The position numbers and the translations under genes are program-made. A stretch of 64,000 bases of DNA from Mantamonas sphyraenae (lineage: Eukaryota > CRuMs > Mantamonadidae), in the NCBI GenBank assembly GCA_026936335.1, contig JAPMXV010000062.1, forward strand, positions 124,001-188,000, read 5' to 3'. The notes beneath the pieces were generated by a model. It did not search any database. It saw only the letters and a program-made list of their open reading frames with translations, and had not been told where the DNA came from. How positions within the stretch are numbered: the stretch's first letter is position 1; every line of letters begins with the position of its first letter. Below are positions 53,501 through 63,816 of the stretch, one piece after another.

Positions 53501-56500
53501 GGACACGGGGTTGCATCTGTGTTGACCTGTCGCGTCAGCGGCTCGTAACCCATGTTGTCAGCGCCGCCAAAGCTGTCGATTCCCGTTCCCAGCTGCCCAA
53601 AGGCGTTGTTGCCCCAGGCAAAGACACTACCGCCCACAGTGACACCGACGACGTGGTCCCAGCCAATCTCTACGGAGGAGATGGCATAAGGCACACGGGT
53701 ATTGGCGGGAGAATCCACAGCGTAGCCAAAGCCGCTGGTGGCGTGGATTTGGAAGCCAATCTCGTTGGCTTGGAATGTCAGTCTTCCCAGGTACTTGGAG
53801 ACGCCTCCCTGGTCTGGGATCTGGCCTTCGTTCCCCCTGCCCCAACATTGCACCTGGAGGGTGACGGCGACGATGCAGTACGAGTTGTTGTGCATGTTGC
53901 TGCCTGTGATGCGAGCAATGTTCGGATTCCCGGTCATGAATCCGGAAACCGGATCATGGCTTCCACCAAGCTTGTAACGGTGTGCACTGTTGTTCGGGTC
54001 GGAGTAACCACGGCTTTCACCTGAGCACTCGATTTGGTTGTCATTGTAGACCACGCACGTGCTCTTTCCCGAGTTGGCCCACTTGTCGGTGGCAATCATC
54101 GTGTCAATGCGCCATCCATCGAACGGGTTATCGTTGAGTCCTGTGGCAGTCTTGACGCCGTTCGCTGTGCCAACACCAACCGGATTAAGGTTTTCGACCG
54201 AGCCTTGCCTTCGCCAGGATTGGCCGTAGTCGTTGGCGCCCCAGTAGAGGAGTTTGCCGTTCGTCGTGCGGCCTGTGACCCAGTTTTCGCCGCACTGCAC
54301 CTCCGTAAACTGAGTGCTAATTTTCACCGGTTCCGCTGCGGAGATGTTTCGTGTGTCTGTCGAGTCGATGCCCAGCTGGCCGACGTCGTTGGGTCCCCAA
54401 CAGCGGATTTGCTGTGATGTTTGCAGAAGGACACACTTGAAGGGTAATGCTTGGCTTGTCCCCCCGATGCACATGTCGGCCACGGGTTCTCCAAAGTTGT
54501 GCGACTCCTGTGGTGTTTCTGTGAAGCCATCGTTGGGTCCGAAGCAACTGACGGTGTTGAACCCGAGGACCATACAATTGACATGGCCCATGTACACTTC
54601 CGTGATAGCGAGGGTCGGGGTGGTGAACGACTCGAGAAAGGCCAAGTTGTTGCCCATGTCGACAGCAGGGACCTGGCCCGTGTTTGCTGTGAGGCCTCGA
54701 CCAAAGCAACGCCAGCCCGTGGCTCCGGTCAGAGCGGGATCGAACGCCACCGTATGCACACAGGTAGTGGCGGAACCCGCACGCACCTTGGTCACCTTGA
54801 CGGGGCGCATGACGGGTAGCGGTGGGATCGAGTCGCCAACGCTGCTGTCGGTGGTGCCTTGGTCACCACGCACGGTACCGAGCTGGAAACGCCTGTTCCT
54901 GCCGATGCATTTGATTTGACCCGAGGCGAGGACAACGCAAGTTGCGTCTGTGCCTGCAGTGGCTTTGACAACTGTGCTGCCCCAGTTGACAGGCTGCAAG
55001 TTGTCGCCCATGTCTGCTGCAACGGTGCCCACCGTGCGCCCGCTTCCACCGAGACCACATGCAAGCTTGCAATCGCCCCAACAGGTCATGTTGCCCGAGG
55101 TAGTGACGACGCAGACGTGGCCGCTGCCAATGGTGAGGGAGGCGGGCTGGCCAAAGTGTGTGGGCAGATTGACGAGCTTACCCTTGTTCGTGTTGGTGTC
55201 TGTCTCAGCAACAGCATCCCCACGTCCCAGGATGCCCTTTGTGTTGACACCCAGGCAGCGGACGCCCCTGGACGAGTCAGCCTCGTGGGTGATGAAGCAC
55301 GACACCTTTTCACCCAGAGCCACCGAGTACACGCCCGTCGGGGCCGGTGCCTCAAATGCTGATGCCAAGTCCATGGCGGTGTCACCTGCATAGGCGTCTG
55401 TAGCGGGTCGTGCCATCCAGGATCCCGCGTAGCCGAAGCATCGCGGGATTCCCGGCAATGACGTGTCGGCCTCGACGACGCAGGTGAACTGGTAACCGAC
55501 GGCGAGGGCGAGCACATGCTTGGAGGTGTCGAGATTGGCCGCCTCTTGGATGGCACCACGGAACTGCGGCCCAACGATCTGCTGGACGGGTTGACCACAC
55601 GCTCCGGTGATTGCACCGTTCATGTTGCCGTAGATTTGGTTGGTTCCCCAGCACGCGGCTCCGTCCTTGCCAGCACCGCCATTGCGCTTGAAAGTGGCGC
55701 ACATGTGTTGGGCGTTGAAGTAGCTGCTTGCCAGCATCTTCCAGCCCGAAGCGGCGACCGCGGATCCGAGCAATGTCACATTACCTGCGGTGGAGCCAAG
55801 ATTATCAACAGAGTTACCAGGATGCACCCCTTGGGTCTTGCCGCTGTCTCCGTGGTTGTTTCCGTTGCCCAGGCTGCGGATGGAGCCGTGGCCGAGGGTG
55901 TCGATCAGAAAGTAGGTGTTCTGTGCCCCAGCGGCCATCTGTTTGAGAATTCCCGTCTCAATGGGGGAAACAAACTGAGCTGTGTTCATCTGGCCAATGG
56001 GAGGAAGCACTGCATTGTCCACACCCTGTCCGAGGACGCCGTTTGTGTTGCTCCTGCGTACACCAGCAACATTTCCGAAACATGATTGGGCAACCGTGTG
56101 TGTGAGCTGGGTGTGCCAATGTCACGTGTGTGTGTGTGGAGTATGGGCGCACGCAAGACAAATGGACAGCGATGCAACCCTGGCACACAGAGGGGAAAGC
56201 GTGCGCGCGGCCGTTTCGCGCAGAAAAAACCCCCAGGACATTTCCAAATCGGGAATTTGCAATTCCCGTGTCGCACAGCTTGCGCTGCCTGTACTTGCAT
56301 AGATGCAGTACAGAGGCACACAATGTCTTTGAAATGCACTCTCGGGGGCAGGGGGCGAGTTGCACGGATGCTGCATGCCGAATACATGCATATGGGTCCT
56401 GTAGAGACTACGGGCGCCCCAAAGGCGGCAAAAGCGTGCAGAGGGAAACTGCGCACGGTGCAGATCGATGCAAAAAGAGCCGGTCAGCAAGGCGAAACAT

Positions 56501-56699
56501 ACCCCCAGCACTGTACGTTGTGTACCGAGTCGGTGAGGTGTGCACATCCATAGTCTGAACCTAGGTGCACTCCCATCTTTGCTGTGTTTAGGGCTGCCGC
56601 GCCAAAGTGGGCGAGCAGCAGCAGTAGCAGAGCGATGTGCACTACGTGCCTCGCTCGCCTTTGGCTGCTGTGTGTACAGGTGTGTGTCCTGAAGTCCAT
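44531..56699 (-). CDS. Giant RCC1 / GCC2-GCC3 repeat receptor with multipass C-terminus
   Basis: Exon 1 (56699-56503) encodes a signal peptide (HIALLLLLLAHFGAAAL) and the start of the first RCC1-like repeat. A 449-bp intron (donor GTATGT, acceptor TACGCAG) joins it to exon 2 at CWG|SNTNGVLGQG. RCC1-like blades (CWG, CLGVNTKGILGRGD, CFGPN) run to about residue 915. Then come dozens of Cys-rich ephrin-receptor-like GCC2/GCC3 units (pattern C-x2-C-x-PG-x-[FY]-x...G-x2-x-C) to about 3,300, and a multi-helix membrane region at about 3,335-3,690 (ITLALLLGMVVLALVYMF, later VVMFTVWAGIKVYRF). The cytoplasmic tail has acidic runs and Lys/Arg clusters ending RLDDVV. One base is missing between 48275 and 48276; allowing for it, the protein is about 3,906 residues. 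It is probably a cell-surface receptor or adhesion protein; ligand and activity are unknown. Confidence in the architecture is high, in the function low. Confidence 0.85.
47991..48275 (-). repeat. Internal receptor repeat, unit 1a
   Basis: A 285-nt segment closely similar to 50027-50311 (a few substitutions), encoding several consecutive Cys-rich units. It indicates recent duplication or gene conversion within the ectodomain. Confidence 0.85.
48275..48276 (-). other. Single-base gap in the giant receptor
   Basis: The sequence 47991-48275 is nearly identical to 50027-50311 in the same gene. The next base in the second copy (A at 50312) is missing here, so minus-strand TGC-GTA-CGA becomes TGC-GAC-GAT and the frame changes. 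Both long frames are otherwise open for thousands of bases. Confidence 0.9.
50027..50311 (-). repeat. Internal receptor repeat, unit 1b
   Basis: Partner of 47991-48275. It directly adjoins unit 2a (50317-50623), so this region has been reused twice. Confidence 0.85.
50317..50623 (-). repeat. Internal receptor repeat, unit 2a
   Basis: A 307-nt segment nearly identical to 51541-51847; the encoded protein is the same in both copies over about 100 residues. Confidence 0.88.
51541..51847 (-). repeat. Internal receptor repeat, unit 2b
   Basis: Partner of 50317-50623, 1,224 bp away in the same orientation. The near-identity at synonymous sites implies a recent event. Confidence 0.88.
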
Positions 56700-56815
56700 G
56701 ATGCTGGGCCGACAGGAGCGGGGATGGTTTGATTTTGACACCACAGCGGCGCCATCTCGCACGCAAGACAAACGGAGACACATGTCATGTGACTTGTGGA
56801 ATCAAGATGTGTTTC

Positions 56816-59800
56816 TTAGTATGTGCCAGGCACCACGTAGTTGGGGTGCACAGTGAGCTTCGTGAGAGAGTCGTCGGGTTCGTCGTCGTGGATGGAGACA
56901 ACGAGGTCTTGGCTCTTGTCCTGTTTCCAGGTGAGGTAGTCGTCGATTTCGATAAGGACGTGGTCGCGGTGTACGAGTCGTGTGACGACGGCGTTGACGA
57001 GCCTGGTCATGGCCTTGATTTCGCGTTCGTCCTTGATTTCGTCCGTCATGACGGCCTCCTTGAGGTACCAGTTGACCAGCTCCTGCTTGGTCAAACCCTG
57101 CTCCTCAATGGTGGACGACGAGCGCAGGTGAGCAATCATCGAGTGGGCAATGCGCTCGTACTGCTCAAAGGAAATGGGAATGCGACGGTCGCCCGAGCCT
57201 GCGGACGCACCACCACGACCACCAGCACCGCCACCGCCGCCACCTCCCCTCCTGCTATCACCCCCAGAGCCTCCGTCGCCGTCGTCGTGGTCATCAAAGG
57301 AGTAGGAGCCTCCTGCACCGCCTTCGCCGTCGTCGCTGTCGCCATCGCCGTCGAGGTTTGCACCGCCTTCGTTGACAGCCACCTCTGTGGCGAGGTCGAT
57401 TTCGGGCACTTCCACGTTGATGATGCTCTTGCTGAGCAGCTTGCGTGCGGCCTCGACGTGGTTGACGCTGATCTTGGAGTCACAGTTCATGCGCGCAGTG
57501 GCCTCGCTGAGGCGAATGAGCGACTCGAGCTGACGGACGGTGATGCGATACATGTTCTTGCCACTGCCGAGCTCCTTCTGGCGCATGTCGCGATAGGTTT
57601 CGACGAGGTATTTGTGTGCGGCGTCGGTGAGCTGCGGCCGGATGGTGCGACGAGCAAACTCGATGTAATTGAGGAGGTCGCGCCTGTCGATGAGGTCTGC
57701 GTTGTGCACGTGCTCACCCGCGTGCAGGTTGACGATGTGCGTGGCAATGCGAAAGTCGGCGCTCTCCTCACCCTCGTCGAGGACAACGAAAAACAGGTCG
57801 AAACGAGACATGATGGGCGGTGTGAGCTGCACGTTGTACGCCAACGACTTGCTCTTGTTGTAGCGGCCTTCGCGCGGGTTGGCAGCGGCCAGGATGGAGG
57901 TGCGTGCGTTGAGGGTGGCCTGGATGCCAGCCTTGCTGATGGAGATGGTTTGCTGCTCCATGGCCTCGTGGATGGCCACCTGGTCCTTGAGGTCCATCTT
58001 GTCAAACTCGTCGATGCAACAGATGCCGTTGTCGGCCAGCATGAGGGCGCCAGCTTCGATGGCAAATTCGCCTGTTTCGGCGTCCTTGACCACGCTTGCA
58101 GTGAGACCGGCTGCCGAGGAGGCCTTGCCTGAGGTGTAGATGGCACGTGGCAGGAAGCTGTTGACGTACTTGAGGAACTGGCTCTTTGCGGTGGACGGGT
58201 CGCCGACGACGCAAACGTTGATGTCGCCGCGAAGCTTGATGCCCTCGACAGTGTCCTTGTGGACGCCCCCAAACAGCTGCAGAAGGATGCCTCGCTTGAT
58301 GTCGTTGTGGCCATACACGGCGGGACAGAAACTGTCGATGAGACGGTCGTGGATGCGGGGGTCTTCGGCGAGGGAGCGCACCATGTCGCGTTCCTCTTGA
58401 GAGAGGCTCTCGACGACGGCGTTGTCGTCGTCCTTGGTGACGATGTTGATGCCTGCATAGGTTGTCTCTGACGAGATGACGTTGCAGGCCATAAAGGCGA
58501 GCTTGTAGGTGAGGTCGCGGACACCCAAGGCCTTGAGGCCCGTGAAGCCGTCGGATCGCATGTCCGGGTTGCGTTGGCTGGAGTTGCGCACGCGGACGGA
58601 ACGTTCGCCCGGAGCGCGGATCTGGGCCACATCGGGAACAACAATGAGGGCGCCGGTGAAAGAGACACGGTCACCGGGCTTTGCCTTCTCCACCTGCTCG
58701 TGGCGCAGGATGACATCGATGCTGCGGGGCATGGATCCGCTGGGAATCTCGCTGCTGTTTTCCTGCACGCGCACACGTTGCCAGTCGGCAAATGTGGACG
58801 CCTCAATGTCCAGCTTGAAGTTGTTGCGTGTGGCACAGGTTGGGTTGGGGCACATGCGAGGCTCTGTGTACATAAACTGCTGCTTGACGTCTGTGACGTT
58901 GGTTTGACACTCCATGCAGGTGAAGGAGCCGTAGACAAGCTCCGGGCGCACCTCTGATGTGCGCGTGACGGTTCCGCTGATGCTGATCAGGCGGCCAATC
59001 CGATCCGTGCGCAGCTCGCGCAGCCTGGTGGGACGCAGGACAAGTGTGTGAGTGTGTGTACAGGCGAGGCACGGGGCCATGCAAGGGTGTGGGTGTGTGC
59101 ATGCGGTAGCCAGCATCGTGTGTGGGTCGCAGGGGCCACGAGATGTCAAACGACGCAATTTGTGGTACCCCCCCCCCTCTCAGTTTGAAAACGCGGCGCT
59201 GGAGAACGTACTTGTGCACCTGAGCGAGGCCGAACAGGCTGACGTGGAACTCCTTTGTCTTGTCGCGGTTGTCGTCGTACACGAGTTCGGGGTCGATTTG
59301 CTGGACGTGTTGAAAGACGGCGCGGCGCAGGAACGGGGTGAAGCGCAGAAATTGGCCAGTGATCAGCTCGGCGAGGCTTGTGTTGTAGCTGAGGATGTGC
59401 TGGTGGTCGACATAAAGGGTGGTGCGCTCCTCGGTGCGCAGGTCCTGCACCTGACTCACGTAGGGCAGATAGCTGCGGTCTCCCACGCTGCTGCTGTCCT
59501 CTCCTGCGGGCAGGTCGATGCGGTACCTGCAATTTTTTTTGCGGCAGGTGTCAGAGGTGAGACGACGGCGGTGTGGGAGAGCACACATGCGCACTGCTAC
59601 TGCACTGGAGTGCAGTGGATGGGTACAGGATGGGCAAATGTACGACGTATAGAATGGGCCATGGGCGTGTCGTGTCATGCAGGGCGAAAAAGGAGAGAGA
59701 GCGAGCGAGAGAGCGAGATGGAAAGTGACAGCGAAGAAAGCGGCTGACATGGCTGGGCATGAGGTGCATTTGGGAGGAAACATACTCGCGCAGGAAATCG

Positions 59801-59865
59801 AAAAAGGCGGCCTGGATCTGCTCGCCAGCCTCGTCCCGCTGGAGATCTGTGTCCTGGACGTCCAT
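56816..59865 (-). CDS. MCM6: MCM6 replicative helicase subunit
   Basis: Three exons (59865-59786, 59526-59212, 59024-56816) give 867 residues. The zinc finger is present (CMECQ...CPNPTC), followed by the AAA+ core: Walker A GDPSTAKSQ, Walker B CCIDEFDKM, and arginine-finger motif SRFDLFF. MCM6-specific blocks include LRELRTDRIGRLISISGTVT, VRPELVYGSF and GSMPRSIDVILRHEQVEKA. The C-terminal winged-helix region (FEQYERIAHSMIAHLRS) is separated from the core by a Gly/Asp-rich insertion (about 665-735) that animal MCM6 lacks at this length. MCM6 is part of the MCM2-7 ring that unwinds replication origins. Introns use GTATGT and GTACGT donors. The start codon is 56 bp from the divergent SPF27 start. 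Confidence 0.96.
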
Positions 59866-59921
59866 GGGTGGGGAAAGGTTGGGTGGGCGAGCGAGCGCAA
59901 GTGCAGCCAGCAGCGGAGACG
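59866..59921. promoter_or_regulatory. 56-bp bidirectional promoter, MCM6 / SPF27
   Basis: Only 56 bp separate the two start codons, the tightest divergent pair in the window. Both promoters and both 5' UTRs must overlap here or extend into the coding regions. Confidence 0.45.
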
Positions 59922-60794
59922 ATGGACATTGAGAGCGCCTACGGAAACGTGTCGGGTAACACGGGCAGTGAAAGTGACATTGTGGACGCGTTGCCGTACA
60001 TTGACGACCAGTATGCGTACGAGGGGATGGCAGAGCAGGTGGAGGCGCTGATCGAAGCAGAAATGCGCAGCATGACGGGCAAGGTGGATGACTATGTGGA
60101 CAGCGAGGATGTACAGGCAGAAGCACAGCGATGGGAAGCGTTGCTGGAGCAGTCGACGTTCCTGAAGAGCGAGTTTGAGCGTATGGGACGCGGGGAAGCG
60201 ATGGCAGACGTGGACCTGAGCGGCATGAGCGTGGAGCAGCCGGAACAGGCGGACGACGTGGAGGCATGGTAAGTCACACACACACACACACACACACGGG
60301 GGAAACACACGGGAACACGGCGGAGAAGCGAGGGAGGAGCGGGGAGGGGACAAGGAAATGTCATGGTGGGCAGGAGAGAGGAAGCGGAGGTGGAAGGCGC
60401 GCGCGGCTTTTGGAATTTCGGCTGACACAGACAACGATGTGTGGTCCATTGCAGGAAGAAGAGTGTGGAGAACGCACGGGCACAAGTGGAGCACAGCAAC
60501 AGCACGACGGTACACCTGGAGCTGCTGCGGAAGTACGGAGTCAACGCGTGGAAGCGCCACAACGGGGACGTGGAGGAACTGCTGTTTGCACTGGAAGAAG
60601 AACGGGCGGCAGTGGAGGAGCAGATTGCAGAAGTGAACAGGAAGCGCAAAAAGGCACAGCTGAGTGCAGGGGCCCAGCTGGACAGGTTGACCAACCAGTG
60701 GTACGAGCGCTGTTACAAGAACCTGGAAATCAGCTACGCCATCAAGGCCTTGGAAGAGCAGCAACAGCGGACTACACAGCAGGACACACAGTAA
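59922..60794 (+). CDS. BCAS2: Pre-mRNA splicing factor SPF27/BCAS2
   Basis: Two exons (59922-60268 and 60455-60794; donor GTAAGT, acceptor TTGCAG) give 228 residues, the family length. Diagnostic blocks are DALPYIDDQYAYEGMAEQVE near the N-terminus and a C-terminal coiled coil (VENARAQVEHSNSTTVHLEL, LRKYGVNAWKRHN, LTNQWYERCYKNLEI). SPF27 is a core member of the Prp19 (NTC) complex that activates the spliceosome. The stop overlaps an AATAAA hexamer (60793-60798), a possible poly(A) signal. Confidence 0.95.
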
Positions 60795-60875
60795 TAAACA
60801 CGGCCCACACACACACACACACGACGCAGGAATTGGGAAGAAATCAGTTTGCATTCCACGTGCCTGAAGTCAGAA

Positions 60876-60985
60876 TCACTCATCATCATCCTCGCCGTTC
60901 TCACCCGGCACAGTCTTGATCATGTCCTTGAAGAGTTTCTGCGATGGGGACGTGGGAACAGATGGGATGGGGGCCACGTAGGTGA

Positions 60986-61029
<44 letters not shown>

Positions 61030-61737
61030 ATGGACGGGGGCGGAAAGGTGTGAGCGGAGGAGGGCGGCGCCAAACGGGTGGAGAGGAAAAGCGGGGCGCG
61101 CCTCTTGTTTGAAGCCGTAGATTGCGTCGGCTGTGCTTGGCCTAGGGCGGATGCGCAGACACATGCACGTGCAATGGGTGGCGTGCAAGGACGTGTGGGG
61201 GGGCCCATGTGTGGCATAACGCAGAGGAGAGGGAAAAATGCACGAGCCGAAATCCAAGCGACCGCCGCAGCCGTCATGCATGACGCACGCTGTGTGCAAG
61301 CATGCATGTTGTGTGTGTGTGTGTGTGTCTGTGTGTGTGCGACACTGGATTGTAACGTACGCCCTTGTTGTTGTTCTCCCAGATGGTGTCGCCGACTTTG
61401 TCGATGGCAATCTCCGAGGCAAACGCGCCGACCAGCACGAGTCCGACCTGCGGCACAGAGAGGGACAATGGAAGCGAGGGAGTGACACGAGAGGGAGAGG
61501 GAGAGAATGACAGAGGCAGGGAGGCCGAAAGGGAACGAGAGGGTATTTTGTGAACGCACAAACGTTGTGTGTGAGAGAAGAGCCGCTGGGGGGAGAGGGG
61601 AAGCCACGGCTGCCGTGCTGAAGGGACACTTTCCCATCCATCCAGGGCACAAAACACGTCGCGGGGGGAATGACACATACCCAGGTGGAGCTGCGCTTGA
61701 GCACAGTATCATACAGAGGCTTTGCAATTCCGCTCAT
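60876..61737 (-). CDS. UQCR10: Ubiquinol-cytochrome c reductase subunit 9 (QCR9/UQCR10)
   Basis: Three small exons (61737-61681, 61447-61361, 60938-60876), all joined in phase 0, give 68 residues. The first exon gives MSGIAKPLYDTVLKRSSTW, the second the single membrane helix (VGLVLVGAFASEIAID) and WENNNKG, the third KLFKDM and an acidic end (GENGEDDDE). This matches the yeast and animal subunit (YKTFFKR, one helix, NKGKLWKD, acidic tail). It is part of mitochondrial complex III in the inner membrane. Introns use GTATGT and GTACGT donors; the second contains a 41-nt (GT)n run. The gene is easily missed because no exon exceeds 90 nt. Confidence 0.93.
60988..61028. repeat. (GT)n microsatellite in the QCR9 intron
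   Basis: Perfect 41-nt GT repeat (CA on the coding strand), about 50 nt upstream of the third exon's acceptor. Confidence 0.95.
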
Positions 61738-61843
61738 TTTGTGGTTTCGCTGGCGTCGGGAGCGGAACCAAGCCTGCCCGAACTCCCAGTCTCCCCACCA
61801 CCCCCCCCCACGCACACACATTCTGCGTGCACACACAACTGGC
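61738..61843. promoter_or_regulatory. Bidirectional promoter, QCR9 / RhoGAP
   Basis: 106 bp between divergent starts, with a C run and CACACACA before the RhoGAP ATG. Confidence 0.4.
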
Positions 61844-62771
61844 ATGAGCACCACTGACGGCGGAGTGTCTCTGGCCGCCTCGCTGCGGGAGCGCGTGTCA
61901 GGGATGTCGTTTGACGAGGCGTGCGAACTGATTGTGGAGGCGTTCCCCGAGGCGCCCGAGGCGTCGTCGGACGAACAAGCGCAGTTGGAGCAGGCCAATG
62001 CCCAGCGAGGCAAGAACAAGCGCAAGAAGGAGAAGAAGGAGGCGCCTGCATGGAAGGCTGGGGAGATCCCAACCACAGGCAAGGCCCAGTCCTTCAAGGA
62101 GGACGACGTCGATCCCGTCTTTCTCCAACAACTGGTGGAGTGCGTTTCGTGCCTTTTGCCCCCCCTTTTGGCCCCGCCTTTTGTCCTTTCGGTTCCTTTG
62201 CACACACGCACACCTGTGCCTGGCACACCCTACACCCTACCGTTGCATGCCATCGACATACAAGGCGCCCTCGTTGCTCCTTCCATTCGCCAATGGACGC
62301 TCTTCCTGGGTACCCCCGCCCCCTGACCCTCTCTCGCTCGCACACCCCGCCGCCAACACAGAGTGTACCAGGGCATCGTCACGGGCTCAGAGAAGAAGGA
62401 TGCTTACAACTTTCTGCTTCAGCAGCACGATGATGGCGTGGCTTATTATATGCGCAAGGTCGAGGAGTATGTGGGCGGCCTTGGTAAGTTGATGCCCTCT
62501 TGCCGCTATCTTTGTGTTTTGGGGCGAGGGTTCATCCACAATCCAGCGTGTACCTGTGTTGTACAGGCTGCCCTGCTCACCATGCGCCACCACCCCCCAC
62601 TGCTCACACAATGTGGATGTGCATGTGCGGCCCACTCATCCAACCTGCAGACACAAAGAAATCCGGGGGCCTGTTTGGCAAGAAGACAAGCAAGGGCGTT
62701 GCGCCACTCGTCGTCGTAAGTGAATGGATAGAAGAAGAAGAAGAGAAAGGCATGGCGCAATGTTTGTGCTG

Positions 62772-62803
<32 letters not shown>

Positions 62804-63691
62804 CAACCTGCACCACAGCTTGACAAGTACGCACTTGGGTTTGGGTACGGGGATCGCGAGGTGCCACTGAACACCACCGTGGAAGACACATTCACAGCCA
62901 CCAACCTTAGCAATCGCAAGGTGAAGTTGAACATCTCGATGCCACCGTCCACGTCCAAGTACACGCTGAAGGTGGAGCCGACGGCGGCGGTGTTGAAGAA
63001 GAAAGGCTCGGTCGACTTTCGGGTGTCCCTGACCTGTTCCACCACAGTCAACGTGCGGCAAGTGGTGGAAATCATTGCCGACGAGGTGTTTCCCATTGTG
63101 GCGTGTGTGAACCTGGTCAGTGAGCGCTCGCAATTTGGCGTGGAGGTGAACCAACTGGATCTGGTCAACGACTACGGCGTCATGGTGCCCAAGGTCCTTG
63201 TCACCATGAAGAATTATTTGTTCGAGCGTCAGGGCCACCTGTCCGAAGGCATTTTCCGCCTGGCTCCCGACGAGGAGGAGAACAGGCTCGTGAAGGAGCA
63301 GCTCAACAAGGGCGAGTTTACAGGCTGCACCGACATCAACTGCATTGCAAACCTCATCAAGGTGTGGTACCGCGAGATGCCCATGCACGTTCTCAACTCT
63401 CTGCCTCCAGAAGCCTTTGCCGACTGCTACGACACAGACACGTGTGTGCAGGCCTACCTTGCCCTGAAGGACCCGTACCAAGCACTCATGAGCTGGATCC
63501 TGGACCTCATGTGCGACATCCATCAACACGAAGGCACCAACAAGATGAGCCTCAAGGCACTCAGCATCGTGGTGTCCCCAAATCTGTTTGAACCGGCCAA
63601 TGACTCGCTGCAGAGCCTCACCCTCAGCCAGAAGATTGCCACCTTTGTCGAGACCATTCTCGAGTGGCGCAAGAACAGCAGGCAAGAGTGA
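61844..63691 (+). CDS. ASH-RhoGAP protein (OCRL C-terminus-like)
   Basis: Four exons (61844-62139, 62362-62483, 62651-62715, 62819-63691) give 451 residues. After a helical, Lys-rich N-terminus, residues about 165-260 look like an immunoglobulin-like ASH/MSP domain (VEDTFTATNLSNRKVKLNIS, YTLKVEPTAAVLKKKGSVDF). The last 190 residues are a RhoGAP domain with the arginine finger in GIFRLAPDEEE, then CIANLIKVWYREMPM and SLKALSIVVSPNLF. ASH-RhoGAP is the C-terminal half of OCRL/INPP5B, but the inositol 5-phosphatase domain is absent. GAP activity on a Rho or Rac protein is plausible since the finger is present. Donors are GTGCGT, GTAAGT and GTAAGT; acceptors are CACAG or TGCAG. Confidence 0.88.
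62772..62797. repeat. (CA)n microsatellite in a RhoGAP intron
   Basis: CA repeat about 20 nt before the acceptor of the last exon (62818), one of several acceptors in this window preceded by CA rather than T-rich sequence. Confidence 0.85.
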
Positions 63692-63816
63692 CGGAATGGT
63701 GTGGCGGTGGTGGAGATGGTGGAGAGAGAGGAGGTGGATGGACAGCAAGAGAGAGAAAGAGCTGGAAAAACAATGGACAGGAATTCATCAACCGGTTCCA
63801 GATCTCTCCAGATCGA

